Positions 34,103 through 43,445 of a DNA stretch of 64,000 bases are shown one piece after another (within the stretch, counting starts at the first letter, position 1; each line of letters opens with the position of its first letter). The stretch is taken from NCBI RefSeq assembly GCF_014650175.1, contig NZ_BMUL01000001.1:1-64000 (forward strand), read 5' to 3'. Below the pieces are notes generated by a model. It was given only the letters and a program-made list of their open reading frames with translations. It was not told where the DNA came from and did not search any database. Position numbers and translations under genes: made by a program. This DNA comes from Streptomyces termitum. GTDB lineage: Bacteria; Actinomycetota; Actinomycetes; Streptomycetales; Streptomycetaceae.

Positions 34103-35539
34103 TCATCCGGTGGTCTCCGGTGGGGGTGTCGGGGCGCCGGGGAAGTGGAGGACGGCGCGGGTGCCGCCGCCGTCGGCGGCGGTCAGGGCGACCGAGCCGC
34201 CGGTCCGCTTCACGGTGCGGGCGACGATGGACAGGCCGAGGCCGGAGCCGGGGAGGCTGCGGGCGGAGGGGGAGCGCCAGAAGCGGTCGAAGACGTGGGG
34301 GAGTTCGTCGGGGGCGATGCCGGGGCCGTGGTCGCGGACGGTCAGTTCGCCGCGCATGAGGGTGACCTCGACGGTGCCGCGCGGGGGCGAGAACTTCACG
34401 GCGTTGTCGAGGACGTTGACCAGGGCCCGTTCGAGGGCGGCGGGTTCGGCGCGGACGTACCAGGGGGCGAGGTCGGTGGTGAAGGTGAGTTCGGGGCCGC
34501 GCAGCCGGGCCCGGTCGAGGGCGGTGCGCAGGGCGGTGTGGAGGGGGACGACCTCCAGCGGGCCGGGGCGGACGGCGTCGGGGCGGGCGAGTTCCTGGAG
34601 GTCGCCGATGAGCGAGGCCAGTTCGGTCATCTGGGCCTTCACCGAGGTCATCAGGGCCCGCCGGTCCTCGGCGGGGATCGCCCGGCCGGTCTGCTCGCTG
34701 CGGGCGAGGAGTTCGACGTTGGTGCGCAGGGAGGTGAGCGGGGTGCGCAGTTCGTGGCCGGCGTCGGCGATGAGCCGGGCCTGCCGGTCGCGGGAGCTGG
34801 CGAGCGAGGCGGTCATCTGGTTGAAGGCGCGGGAGAGGCGGGCGATCTCGTCCTCGCCCTCGGCGGGGATGCGGACGGTGAGGTCCTCGGTGGCGGCGAC
34901 GTGCTCGACGGCGCCGGTGAGCCGGTCGACGGGTTCGAGGCCGGTGCGGGCGACCCAGAGGCCGGCCGCGCCGGCGCCGAGGACGCCGATGCCGGAGACG
35001 AGGAGCAGCACCCAGCCCAGGGTGGAGAGGGAGTTGTCGAGCTCGGCGAGCGGGCGGGCGACGGAGACGGCGAGACCGGCCGGGACGGTGGGGCCGGGCT
35101 GCTGCGGGTAGGTGTAGACGCGCATCTCGCGCCCGTCGGCGTCCTTCACGGTGTGCAGGACGTCGCCGAGGGTGCCGCGGGCGACCGCGAGGTCGGCGGC
35201 GCCGACCGGGAGGGCGGCCTCGCCCGCGGTGCAGACGCCGCCGGAGGCGTCGATGATCTGGACGGTGTACGTGCCGGTGGCGGGCGGCGGGGTGGCGCCC
35301 TGGCGGCAGAGGGCGAGCAGGCCGCGGACGCCGTCGGAGTCGAGCCGGGTGCTGCGCAGGGCGTCGTCCATCTCGCTCTCCAGCTGGGCCCGGGTGACGA
35401 ACCAGCAGGCGGCGGAGACGGCGGCGACGGCGACGGCGACGGCGAAGGCGGTGAGCAGGGCGAGCCGGGAGCGCAGCGGCCGGGAGCGGAACCAGGCGTG
35501 CGGGGTCCGGCGGCGGTGCGGGGCGGCGGGCGGGGTCAT
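34103..35539 (-). CDS. Sensor histidine kinase (EnvZ/MprB type)
   Basis: A 478-residue kinase. Two transmembrane helices (about 24-48 and 173-197) flank a sensor domain of about 125 residues with two cysteines (Cys78, Cys103). A HAMP domain (about 198-250) follows, then the H-box His262 ([13 protein letters not shown]) and an HATPase domain with N-box [12 protein letters not shown]1 DHGPGIA, F-box FDRFWRS and G2 GSGLGLSIV. It is last gene of protease-regulator-kinase, overlapping the regulator by 4 bp. The protease partnership suggests sensing of envelope protein stress. Confidence 0.93.
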   Translation of the reverse strand: MTPPAAPHRRRTPHAWFRSRPLRSRLALLTAFAVAVAVAAVSAACWFVTRAQLESEMDDALRSTRLDSDGVRGLLALCRQGATPPPATGTYTVQIIDASGGVCTAGEAALPVGAADLAVARGTLGDVLHTVKDADGREMRVYTYPQQPGPTVPAGLAVSVARPLAELDNSLSTLGWVLLLVSGIGVLGAGAAGLWVARTGLEPVDRLTGAVEHVAATEDLTVRIPAEGEDEIARLSRAFNQMTASLASSRDRQARLIADAGHELRTPLTSLRTNVELLARSEQTGRAIPAEDRRALMTSVKAQMTELASLIGDLQELARPDAVRPGPLEVVPLHTALRTALDRARLRGPELTFTTDLAPWYVRAEPAALERALVNVLDNAVKFSPPRGTVEVTLMRGELTVRDHGPGIAPDELPHVFDRFWRSPSARSLPGSGLGLSIVARTVKRTGGSVALTAADGGGTRAVLHFPGAPTPPPETTG

Positions 35540-36273
35540 TCGGTGCCGCCTCCGGCGCGCAGGACGTAGCCGACGCCGCGGACGGTGTGCACGAGGCGGG
35601 GTTCGCCGCCGGCCTCGGTCTTGCGCCGCAGGTACATCACGTACACGTCCAGGGAGTTGGAGCTGGGTTCGAAGTCGAAGCCCCAGACGGCCTTGAGGAT
35701 CTGCTCGCGGGTGAGGACCTGCCGGGGGTGGGCGAGGAAGAGTTCGAGGAGGGTGTACTCGGTGCGGGTGAGTTCGACCGGGCGTCCGGCGCGGGTGACC
35801 TCGCGGGTGGTGAGGTCCATCCGCAGGTCGTCGAAGGCGAGGACGTCGGAGGCGGCGGTGCCGGGTCCGGGGGCGGCCGGGGCGGCGTAGGCGCTGCGCC
35901 GGAGCAGGGCCCGGATGCGGGCGAACAGCTCGTCGAGCTCGAAGGGTTTGACGAGGTAGTCGTCGGCGCCCGCGTCGAGGCCGGTGACGCGGTCGCCGAC
36001 GGTGTCGCGGGCGGTCAGCATGAGGAGGGGGACGGTGGAGCCGGCGGCCCGGATGCGGCGGGCGGCGGTGAGCCCGTCCACGCGGGGCATCTGCACGTCG
36101 AGGATGACGAGGTCGGGGGCGTACTCCTCCAGGGCGGCGAGCGCGTCGGCTCCGTCGGCGGCTTCCCGGGTGGCGTACCCCTCGAAGGCGAGGGAGCGCC
36201 GCAGGGCTTCGCGCACGGCGGGTTCGTCGTCGACGATGAGGATGCGTTCGGGGTCGTTCGGCCGCTCGGTCAT
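35536..36273 (-). CDS. OmpR-family response regulator
   Basis: A 245-residue regulator. The receiver (about 10-125) has Asp15, Asp16, the phospho-acceptor Asp59 (LVILDVQMP) and Lys109. An Ala/Pro/Gly linker (about 127-143) leads to a winged helix with the Trans_Reg_C pattern ([44 protein letters not shown]). It shares a 4-bp ATGA overlap with its kinase and lies 32 bp after the protease gene. Confidence 0.93.
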   Translation of the reverse strand: MTERPNDPERILIVDDEPAVREALRRSLAFEGYATREAADGADALAALEEYAPDLVILDVQMPRVDGLTAARRIRAAGSTVPLLMLTARDTVGDRVTGLDAGADDYLVKPFELDELFARIRALLRRSAYAAPAAPGPGTAASDVLAFDDLRMDLTTREVTRAGRPVELTRTEYTLLELFLAHPRQVLTREQILKAVWGFDFEPSSNSLDVYVMYLRRKTEAGGEPRLVHTVRGVGYVLRAGGGTE

Positions 36274-36305
36274 GGGGTCAGCGTCGCACGGGGGCGGTGG
36301 CGCGG

Positions 36306-37376
36306 TCAGTTCGAGCCGCCCGAGCGCAGGGCGTCGAGGTCGGCCTTGAGGGTGTTGACCGGGATGGCGAATCCGAGGCCGACGCTGCCCGCGGTGGAGG
36401 CGCCCGAGGAGCTGGGCGCGTACATGGCCGAATTGATGCCGATGATCCGGCCGTTCATGTCGATGAGCGCGCCGCCGGAATTCCCGGGGTTGAGGGAGGC
36501 GTCGGTCTGGAGCGCCTTGTAGGTGGTCTTCGAGGAGCCGGTGTCGCCGTTGAACTGCTGTCCGCCGAATTCGAAGGGCCAGCCCTGGCGGGGGTCCCAC
36601 TGCTGCTGGCCCTGGCCGGAGCCGGAGCCGGAGTCGCCTTCGTCCTTGGCGACGGTGACGTCGCGGTCGAGGGCGGAGACGATGCCGCTGGTGACGGTGC
36701 CGGTGAGGCCCTCGGGGGAGCCGATGGCCACGACCTGGTCGCCGACGCGGACCTGGGCGGAGTCGCCGAGGACGGCGGCCTTGAGCCCGGAGGCGTCGCG
36801 CAGCTTGAGGAGGGCGAGGTCCTTGTCGGGGTCGGTGCCGACGGTCTCGGCGGCGTACTTCCTGCCGTCGCTGGTGCGGACGGTGATCTCGGAGGCGCCG
36901 GAGACGACGTGGTTGTTGGTGACGATCTCGCCGTCGCCGGTGATGATCACGCCGGAGCCGGTGGACCGCCCGGCGGTGGAGCTCGCGGAGATCTCGACGA
37001 TGGACGGGGAGACGGCGGCGGCGACGCCCGCGACGGTGCCGGCGCTGCCGGTGGAGACGTTGGTGCCGGCGACCGGGGCGGAGGCGGTGGCGGCGGGGGC
37101 GTCGGCGGTGAGCTGCTGGAGGAGGGTGGCGGTGCCGCCGCCGACGGCCGCGGCGGCGAGGGCGACGGCGGCCATCAGGCCGACTCCGCGGCGGGCGCGG
37201 CGGGCGGGCGCCGGGCCGGGCGCCGCGTGGGCGGGGCCGGCCGGGGGAGGGGTGTGCCCGCCGCCGGATCCGGACGGCCACACGGTGGTGCCCGGCCCGG
37301 TGGTGAACGGCCGCGTCGGCTCGTAGGGGGGACGCGGCGGGTGGTACGGCTGCTGGGGCTGCTGGTGGTCCGTCAT
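36306..37376 (-). CDS. Membrane-anchored HtrA-like serine protease lacking PDZ
   Basis: A 356-residue protease. A Pro/His/Gln-rich cytoplasmic N-terminus (1-62) precedes one transmembrane helix (about 65-88) and a trypsin-like domain. The triad is His156 (TNNHVV), Asp186 (DKDLALL) and Ser300 (NPGNSGGAL). The chain ends about 55 residues after the Ser region ([12 protein letters not shown]), so no PDZ domain is present, unlike classical HtrA. An insert of about 40 residues rich in Gly/Gln/Trp (about 245-285) sits between Asp and Ser. It is first gene of the stress-type operon. Confidence 0.9.
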   Translation of the reverse strand: MTDHQQPQQPYHPPRPPYEPTRPFTTGPGTTVWPSGSGGGHTPPPAGPAHAAPGPAPARRARRGVGLMAAVALAAAAVGGGTATLLQQLTADAPAATASAPVAGTNVSTGSAGTVAGVAAAVSPSIVEISASSTAGRSTGSGVIITGDGEIVTNNHVVSGASEITVRTSDGRKYAAETVGTDPDKDLALLKLRDASGLKAAVLGDSAQVRVGDQVVAIGSPEGLTGTVTSGIVSALDRDVTVAKDEGDSGSGSGQGQQQWDPRQGWPFEFGGQQFNGDTGSSKTTYKALQTDASLNPGNSGGALIDMNGRIIGINSAMYAPSSSGASTAGSVGLGFAIPVNTLKADLDALRSGGSN

Positions 37377-37525
37377 GGCTATGACTCTCGGCCCGCCGGA
37401 TGAGAACGGTCTGAGGACCGGCTGAGAAGCCCGACAGAACCCTGTATGCCCGATGTAAAGGCAGGGGGTTCTGTCGTACGGAGGGGGGGCTGGGGCCTGT
37501 CCCGCGAAGGTCCGCCGGACGGTGC

Positions 37526-38548
37526 CTAGTGGCAGCCGCAGGAGCGGCGGACCACCAGGGCGGAGGGGAACTGCCGGACGCGGTCCCGGCGCGAGCCGTT
37601 GACCCGGACCGAGTCGTCGAGGACGAGGTCGACGGCGGCCCGCGCCATCGCCGGGCGGTCGGAGTGCACGGTGGTCAGCGGCGGGTCGGTGAGCGCCGCC
37701 TCCTTGACGTCGTCGAAGCCGGCCACCGCCAGCTCGGCCGGCACGTCGATGCGGAGTTCGCGGGCGGCCCGCAGCACGCCGAAGGCCTGGTCGTCGGTGG
37801 AGCAGAAGATGGCCGGCGGCCGGTCCGGGCCCGCCAGCAGCTTCAGGGCCAGCTGGTAGGCGTCGTAGCGGTTGTACGGGGCCTCGAAGAGGCGGCCCTC
37901 GACGGAGCGGCCGGCCTCCAGCATGGCGCGTCGCCAGCCCTCGACGTGGTCGGCGACCGGGTCGCCGACGATCGGGGTGGTGGGGACGCCGCCGAGGCAG
38001 GCCACGTAGGGGTGGCCGTGCTCCAGGAGGTGGCGGGTGGCGAGCTGGGCGCCGCCGATGTCGTCGGTGACGACGGCCACGTCGTCGATGGCCTCGGGCC
38101 GCTCGTGCAGCAGCACCACGCGCGCGTCCCACGCCTCGATCTCGCCGGCGGCCTGCTCGTTCATGCCCTGGCTGACCAGGATCAGGCCGGAGACCCGCAT
38201 GCCGAGGAAGGCGCGCAGGTAGTGCAGCTCGCGCTCGGTGCGGTAGTCGGAGTTCCCGACGAGGACCATCTTTCCGCGCTCGGCGGCGGCCTGCTCGACC
38301 GCGTGCGCCATCTCCGCGAAGAAGGGCTGGCGCGCGTCGGGGACGATCATGCCTATGAGGTCGGTGCGGCGGGAGGCCATCGCCTGGGCCACCCGGTCGG
38401 GGCGGTAGCCCAGCTCCTTGATGGCGGCGAGGACACGCTCGCGCGTGGCCGGGGCGACCGGCCGGGGTCCGTTGTTGATGACGTAACTCACGACCGCGGT
38501 CGAAGTACCCGCCAGTCGCGCCACATCATCCCGCGTCACCTTGGCCAC
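37526..38548 (-). CDS. LacI-family transcriptional regulator
   Basis: A 340-residue regulator. The N-terminal LacI helix-turn-helix ([22 protein letters not shown]) and hinge helix ([12 protein letters not shown]) lead to a periplasmic-binding-protein-like effector domain (about 60-330). A Cys-His-rich end (RRSCGCH) may bind metal, which is unusual for the family. No sugar transport genes are adjacent, so the effector is unknown. ATG start. It lies upstream of the htrA-like operon on the same strand, 149 bp away. Confidence 0.9.
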   Translation of the reverse strand: MAKVTRDDVARLAGTSTAVVSYVINNGPRPVAPATRERVLAAIKELGYRPDRVAQAMASRRTDLIGMIVPDARQPFFAEMAHAVEQAAAERGKMVLVGNSDYRTERELHYLRAFLGMRVSGLILVSQGMNEQAAGEIEAWDARVVLLHERPEAIDDVAVVTDDIGGAQLATRHLLEHGHPYVACLGGVPTTPIVGDPVADHVEGWRRAMLEAGRSVEGRLFEAPYNRYDAYQLALKLLAGPDRPPAIFCSTDDQAFGVLRAARELRIDVPAELAVAGFDDVKEAALTDPPLTTVHSDRPAMARAAVDLVLDDSVRVNGSRRDRVRQFPSALVVRRSCGCH

Positions 38549-38665
38549 GTGCGGGAGTCTACGCGGGGTGACCTTCCTACCGGCAGGTCACCTTGTGGCA
38601 TACGCCACGTTCGGGTCGCCCGGACGGGTGATGGTGGGGGTGTCGTTCTTGACCCGGGTGCCGTC

Positions 38666-39481
38666 TCAGGCCCGCCCGCGGGCCCCCACCCGGCCGCCCT
38701 GCCCCGCTTCCTCCCGTTTCGCCCCGCCGGTTTCGGGCGCCGCCTCCGTCCGGGTGCCCTCGGCGCCCCGGTCACTCGTCCCGGTGGTCCGCTCGGCCTT
38801 GTCGGCGGGCTTCTCGGGGACGACGAAGCGGTATCCCACATTGCGGACGGTGCCGATGAGCGACTCGTGCTCGGGGCCGAGCTTGGCGCGCAGCCGCCGC
38901 ACGTGGACGTCGACCGTGCGGGTGCCGCCGAAGTAGTCGTACCCCCACACCTCCTGGAGGAGCTGCGCGCGGGTGAAGACCCGGCCCGGGTGCTGCGCCA
39001 GGTACTTCAGCAGCTCGAACTCCTTGAAGGTGAGGTCCAGGACCCGGCCCTTCAGCTTCGCGCTGTACGTCGCCTCGTCCACCGACAGGTCGCCGTTGCG
39101 GATCTCCATGGGGGAGTCGTCTGCGACGATCTGCCGCCGCCCCAGGGCCAGCCGCAGCCGGGCCTCGACCTCGGCGGGCCCCGCCGTGTCGAGCAGGACG
39201 TCGTCGATGCCCCAGTCCGCGGTGACGGCGGCCAGACCGCCCTCGGTGACCACCAGGACCAGCGGACAGCCGGGCCCGGTGGAGCGCAGCAGCTGGCAGA
39301 GCGAACGGATCTGCGGCAGGTCGCGCCGCCCGTCCACGAGGATCACGTCGGCGCCCGGGGTGTCCACGAGCGCGGGGCCCTCGGCGGGCGCCACGCGCAC
39401 GCTGTGCAGCAGCAGGCCGAGGGCGGGGAGCACCTCGGTCGACGGCTGGAGGGCGTTGGTGAGGAGCAACAGGGAACTCAT
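38666..39481 (-). CDS. glnR: GlnR, global nitrogen regulator (atypical OmpR family)
   Basis: A 271-residue orphan regulator. The atypical receiver (about 1-115) keeps Asp50 (VILVDGRRD) but lacks the full acidic pocket, as in actinobacterial GlnR, which works without a partner kinase. The winged helix (about 128-222) reads [30 protein letters not shown] and [10 protein letters not shown]. The C-terminal tail is charged (about 223-271) and probably disordered. It activates or represses glnA, amtB and nitrate genes. ATG start; no kinase gene is adjacent. Confidence 0.95.
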   Translation of the reverse strand: MSSLLLLTNALQPSTEVLPALGLLLHSVRVAPAEGPALVDTPGADVILVDGRRDLPQIRSLCQLLRSTGPGCPLVLVVTEGGLAAVTADWGIDDVLLDTAGPAEVEARLRLALGRRQIVADDSPMEIRNGDLSVDEATYSAKLKGRVLDLTFKEFELLKYLAQHPGRVFTRAQLLQEVWGYDYFGGTRTVDVHVRRLRAKLGPEHESLIGTVRNVGYRFVVPEKPADKAERTTGTSDRGAEGTRTEAAPETGGAKREEAGQGGRVGARGRA

Positions 39482-39772
39482 CGCGACACTCCACCTGCCT
39501 GGATCGTCGGCTCGGTCTGCTTCGTCGGCTGCAAGGTCCTGGCCGGCCGGTCCGGTCGGCCGTCCTTCGTACGCTCGCCCATGCGTCGGTTCCTCCTCGG
39601 TCCGTGCGAGGACGTCCGCGGCACCGTCCGGTCCCACCATCGGCCCTCGCGGTCCCGCCTGCCGCTCTCGTGCCCGGAGAGCTTTTGTTCATCCGTCCGT
39701 AACAACGGCCGGAAAACGCAAAAGGACCCGATGGCTGCGTCGCCCGGATCCCTTCCCAGGAGAATAGCCCAC

Positions 39773-40585
39773 ATGAGTTCCGAGGAAGAGGACCGATTTC
39801 ACATGGCGGATGTCTTCTCGCTCACTTCCGGCTCCCGCCGCGCCACCCTGCGGGCGTCCGACGGCGTCCCGATCGAAGCGCTGTACGAGCCCTCCCCGGG
39901 GCGCGCGACGGGGACCGCCGTCGTCCTCGCGCACGGCTTCACCGGCTCCGTCGACCGGCCCGCCGTGCGCCGCGCGGCCCGCGCCCTCGGCCGGCACGCG
40001 GACGCCGTCGTCACCTTCTCCTTCCGGGGCCACGGCGGCTCCGGCGGCCGGTCCACCCTCGGCGACCGCGAGGTCCTCGACCTCTCCGCCGCCGTCCGCT
40101 GGGCCCGGGAGCGGGGGCACGCGCGCGTGGTCACCGCCGGCTTCTCCATGGGCGGCTCCGTCGTGCTGCGCCAGGCCGCCCTGGAGCACGGCGCCCCGGC
40201 CGGGCCGGACGCGGTGGCCGCCGTCTCCGCCCCCGCCCGCTGGTACTACCGGGGGACGGCCCCGATGCGCCGGCTGCACTGGGTCGTCACCCGTCCGGTG
40301 GGCCGCCTCGTCGGCCGCTACGGGCTGCGCACCCGCATCGACGCCCGCCCCTGGGACCCGGTCCCGATGTCCCCGGTGGAGGCGGTCCCGCTGATCGCGC
40401 CCGTCCCGCTGCTCCTCGTCCACGGCGACCGGGACGCCTACTTCCCGCTCGACCACCCCCGGATGCTGGCCGACGCGGCGGGCGGGGCGGCGGAGCTGTG
40501 GCTGGAGCCGGGCATGGGGCACGCGGAGAACGCGGCGGACGAGGAGCTCCTCGACCGGCTCGGCGCCTGGCTCGTCCGCCGATAG
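39773..40585 (+). CDS. Alpha/beta hydrolase
   Basis: A 270-residue hydrolase. It has the HGF oxyanion motif (VVLAHGFTGSVDRPA), the nucleophile elbow GFSMGGS (Ser near residue 126), an Asp candidate in LLLVHGDRDAYFP and a terminal His in GMGHAENA. Substrate unknown; resembles serine aminopeptidase/lysophospholipase-like family S33 proteins. The start at 39773 follows AGGAG. ATG at 39803, ten codons later with GAAGAGGA upstream, is equally possible. It is followed at 45 bp by the MoaD-like gene. Confidence 0.85.
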   Translation: MSSEEEDRFHMADVFSLTSGSRRATLRASDGVPIEALYEPSPGRATGTAVVLAHGFTGSVDRPAVRRAARALGRHADAVVTFSFRGHGGSGGRSTLGDREVLDLSAAVRWARERGHARVVTAGFSMGGSVVLRQAALEHGAPAGPDAVAAVSAPARWYYRGTAPMRRLHWVVTRPVGRLVGRYGLRTRIDARPWDPVPMSPVEAVPLIAPVPLLLVHGDRDAYFPLDHPRMLADAAGGAAELWLEPGMGHAENAADEELLDRLGAWLVRR

Positions 40586-40630
40586 CCCATCATGGGGGGC
40601 GGCGCGCACACGAACGAAGGGAGCGCCGCT

Positions 40631-40885
40631 ATGGCAGCGGGAACCATCCGCTACTGGGCCGCGGCCAAGGCGGCCGCCGGTGTCGCCGAGGAGCCGTACC
40701 GTGCGGAGACGCTCGCGGAGGCCCTCGACGCGGCCCGCGCGAACCATCCGGGGGAGCTGGCCGGGGTACTCCGGCGCTGCTCGTTCCTGATCGACGGCGA
40801 CCCGGTCGGGACCCGGAGCCATGAGACGGTACGGCTTGCCGAGGGCGGCACGGTCGAGGTGCTCCCCCCGTTCGCAGGAGGGTGA
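40631..40885 (+). CDS. MoaD/ThiS-family sulfur carrier
   Basis: An 84-residue ubiquitin-like protein ending in the required Gly-Gly (LPPFAGG). MoaD and ThiS carry sulfur as a C-terminal thiocarboxylate for molybdopterin or thiazole synthesis. No moaE, thiG or activating enzyme is adjacent, so the pathway is open. The ATG at 40631 has GAAGGGAG 7 nt upstream. It ends 10 bp before the next gene, so the two are likely co-transcribed. Confidence 0.9.
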   Translation: MAAGTIRYWAAAKAAAGVAEEPYRAETLAEALDAARANHPGELAGVLRRCSFLIDGDPVGTRSHETVRLAEGGTVEVLPPFAGG

Positions 40886-40895
40886 ACAGCACAGC

Positions 40896-42194
40896 ATGAG
40901 CGACGACCAGCGGTACGGGCCCGGCGGCGGGCAGCCGCACGACCCGCACGCGCACGCGTACGACCCCCCGGTCGCCCAGACCTGGGAGGGCCAGACGTGG
41001 GACACCACGTACCAGCCCGCGGTCGACCCCCACGCACCCCGGCCGTACGGCCAGGACCAGGGCCGGGCGCAGCAGTACGGCCAGAGCCAGGGATACGGCC
41101 AGGGCCAGGGCCAGGGATACGGCCAGGGGTACGGGTACGGGCAGGACGCCCAGGCCCGGCCGTCGTACGGCGGCCAGGGCGCGTACGCGCCGCAGGGCCA
41201 CCCCGGGCAGGCGTACGCCCCGGAGGCGTACCCCCAGGCCCCCGCTCAGGCCCCCGCCCAGGGCGCGCCGCGGGCGTACGCCGAGCCGCTGCCCGCCCCG
41301 CAGGCCCCGGCCCCCGCCTTCGCCGCCGCGCAGGCGCCCGCGCCGGCCCACGCGCCGGTCCAGGAGCAGGCGCCCGCGCCCGCACCGGCCGGCGACGGGC
41401 CCGCGTACTCCTCGCCGACGACCTCCGGCGCGACCCGGATCACCGACGCCCAGCGCGCGCGGGCCGAGGGCCGGTCGCCGATCATCGATCCCGGTCTGCG
41501 GCCCGCCGTCCTGACGGCCGTCCTCGGGCTGCTGCTCGCCGGTGGCGCCGCCCTCGGCCCGTACGGACTCCTGCTGCCGCTGGTCGCCCTCCAGGGCCTG
41601 ACCGCGGCCGGCTGGTTCCGGCTCAACGGCATGTGGCCCGCCCGCCAGGGCATCGCCCTCGCCTTCCTCGGCGGCCTCGTCTCCGACGCGGCCCTGCTGG
41701 CGGTCGGCCGCGAGCACGCCGCCGGGGCGATCCTCGGCACCCTCGGCGTCTGGGTGCTGCTCTGCCTGGTCCTCCAGCTCCGCAGCCACGCCGACCCCGA
41801 CGAGCGCGTGTACGGCCTGATGGCCACGATCGCCTCGGCGGCCCTCACCGTCCTCGCCACCGGGCACCTCGGCGCCGAGGCGGACGCGGTCGTCATCGGC
41901 GGCGCGGCCGTGGCGGCGACCGTCCTGGCCCGCGCGGTGCCGCTGCCGGGACCGGTCTCGCTCGCCGCCGCGCTCCTCGCGGGCGCGGGCGCGGGCCTGG
42001 TGGCCGGCGCCCTGACGGCCACCTCCGGCGCCGGGGCGCTGCTCGGCCTCGGCGCGGGCGTCTGCGCCCTCGTCGGCCTGCGGGCGGCCGCCTACGACTA
42101 CCCGTCGCGCTTCGTGCACATGACGGCGGGCGTGGCCCTGCCGCTGACGGCCGCCGCGCCCGCCGTGTACCTTCTCGGCCGCGCCCTGGTCTGA
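40896..42194 (+). CDS. Membrane protein with Gln/Gly/Tyr-rich N-terminal repeats
   Basis: A 432-residue protein. Residues 1-165 are low complexity. They begin His/Pro rich and contain repeats of YGQxQGYGQGQGQGYGQ near 55-85, then Ala/Pro/Gln repeats. The C-terminal half (about 195-432) has eight or more transmembrane helices with no transport signature I recognise. The DNA repeat unit is CAGGGATACGGC-like at about 41070-41150. The N-terminus resembles phase-separating or polar-localising segments. Function unknown. A strong hairpin follows. Confidence 0.82.
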   Translation: MSDDQRYGPGGGQPHDPHAHAYDPPVAQTWEGQTWDTTYQPAVDPHAPRPYGQDQGRAQQYGQSQGYGQGQGQGYGQGYGYGQDAQARPSYGGQGAYAPQGHPGQAYAPEAYPQAPAQAPAQGAPRAYAEPLPAPQAPAPAFAAAQAPAPAHAPVQEQAPAPAPAGDGPAYSSPTTSGATRITDAQRARAEGRSPIIDPGLRPAVLTAVLGLLLAGGAALGPYGLLLPLVALQGLTAAGWFRLNGMWPARQGIALAFLGGLVSDAALLAVGREHAAGAILGTLGVWVLLCLVLQLRSHADPDERVYGLMATIASAALTVLATGHLGAEADAVVIGGAAVAATVLARAVPLPGPVSLAAALLAGAGAGLVAGALTATSGAGALLGLGAGVCALVGLRAAAYDYPSRFVHMTAGVALPLTAAAPAVYLLGRALV

Positions 42195-42222
42195 CCGCGG
42201 ACCCGGGGCGTCCGGGAACCGC

Positions 42223-42261
42223 CCGGCCCCCCGACACGTCGATCTTGTGTCGGGGGGCCGG
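42223..42261 (+). terminator. Terminator after the Q/G/Y-rich membrane protein gene
   Basis: A perfect 15-bp stem (42223-42237 with 42247-42261) with a 9-nt loop starts 29 nt past the stop. G+C rich, no T-run. The next gene begins 47 bp later. Confidence 0.75.
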
Positions 42262-42307
42262 TCGCGTCACCGGCACCGGAACGGGCTCACACGGGGGACT
42301 GACAGTC

Positions 42308-42994
42308 ATGCGCGCACTACGGATCCTGCTGGTCGTGGCCGTCGTGCTGGGCGGAGTCCTGGCCGGCGTCGACCGGCTGGCCGCCGCCTGGGCCGAGTCC
42401 GAGGTCGCCGGCCGCGCCTCCCTGGCGGGCGGCCGGACCGAGTCCGTCGAGGTCGACATCAAGGGCTTCCCGTTCCTCACCCAGGCCGCCGGCAAGCGCT
42501 TCGACGAGGTCGAGGTGGTCGCCCGGGGCGTCCACACCCAGGCCGGCGGCAAGCCCGTCCGGATCGGCGAACTCACCGTCGGGCTGCGGGACGTGACGGT
42601 CACCGGCGACTGGACCGGCTACCGGGCCGGCCGCGCCACCGGCACCGCCCTCATCTCCTACGCGGACCTGGTCGCGGCCTCCGAGCGGGCGACCGGCATG
42701 GAGTACGGCGGGCCGGGCAAGGTGAAGGTGACGGGCAGCGTCAAGGTCCTCGGCCGGACCCTGACCCGCACCGTCGTCTCGTCGGTCACGCTGGTCGGCG
42801 GGGACACCGTCAAGGTCCGCGCCGACGAGGTGCCGGGCGAGGGCATCCCGCTGCTGGAGGAGATGGTCCGCGAGCGGACCGACTTCGAGCGGCCGCTCGG
42901 CCGGGTCGCCGGGATGCGGGTGACGAAGGTGGAGCCGCGCCCGGAGGGGCTCGCGGTCACGGTGAGCGGCGAGGACGTCGCCATAGCGGGCTGA
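42308..42994 (+). CDS. DUF2993 (LmeA-like) envelope protein
   Basis: A 228-residue protein. It has an N-terminal signal-anchor (about 3-22) and a beta-rich DUF2993 domain. Landmarks are VEVDIKGFPFLTQAAGKRFDEVEV near 48-71 and ADLVAASERATGMEYGG. DUF2993 includes mycobacterial LmeA, a phospholipid-binding protein needed for lipomannan maturation, so a role in envelope lipid or glycolipid handling is plausible. ATG start. Stands alone between hairpins. Confidence 0.85.
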   Translation: MRALRILLVVAVVLGGVLAGVDRLAAAWAESEVAGRASLAGGRTESVEVDIKGFPFLTQAAGKRFDEVEVVARGVHTQAGGKPVRIGELTVGLRDVTVTGDWTGYRAGRATGTALISYADLVAASERATGMEYGGPGKVKVTGSVKVLGRTLTRTVVSSVTLVGGDTVKVRADEVPGEGIPLLEEMVRERTDFERPLGRVAGMRVTKVEPRPEGLAVTVSGEDVAIAG

Positions 42995-43202
42995 TCCGGC
43001 CCGCCGGGGCCGCGCGGCGCGGGCCGGTCTCCACATAGTGAGACAGGGGCGTCCGATCCGCAGAAGCAGGGGCCGAGGCGGCGTGACGGCGGGGCTTCCC
43101 GTCCCCTTTCGCCCCTCCTCGCGTCCCATTCCTCGGATGATCGCGTCTCGGTATCTGACACGCCGGTGACACGGCCGCCTTTCCGTCCCTACGATCGACG
43201 GC

Positions 43203-43283
43203 ATGAAGCGACAGGCGGACCTCACGAAGCGGCGGGCAGTAGACCTGTGCCGCATCGCCGCCATGCTCTGTCGCTCCGTCTGA
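43203..43283 (+). CDS. Cysteine-containing leader peptide upstream of sseA
   Basis: A 26-residue ORF with no membrane segment. The basic first half (MKRQADLTKRRAVD) is followed by two Cys six codons apart near the end (LCRIAAMLCRSV). Short peptides of this form are recognised in Streptomyces as putative leaders of sulfur genes. A G+C hairpin starts at its stop codon, and the rhodanese gene begins 162 nt later. Ribosome stalling at the Cys codons when cysteinyl-tRNA is low would be the regulatory event; that mechanism is inference. Confidence 0.75.
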   Translation: MKRQADLTKRRAVDLCRIAAMLCRSV

Positions 43284-43305
43284 GCGGGCCGCGCTCCGCG
43301 CCCGC
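43284..43305 (+). promoter_or_regulatory. Hairpin directly after the Cys leader peptide
   Basis: GCGGGC (43284-43289) pairs with GCCCGC (43300-43305), with further GC pairing inside. It abuts the leader stop codon and could act as the attenuator or anti-attenuator of sseA. A second small stem (around 43315-43334) follows. Confidence 0.5.
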
Positions 43306-43445
43306 ATTCCTCACGGTCCACCGCCCCCGGCGGACGGGACCGCCCTGTGTAGCACCACGCCGTCGTGGCCCCTCACCCCGACGTGCTTCCGCACACGCAC
43401 CGCACCGCACGACACCGCCGCACACTGCCCCGGAGGAGAAACAGC

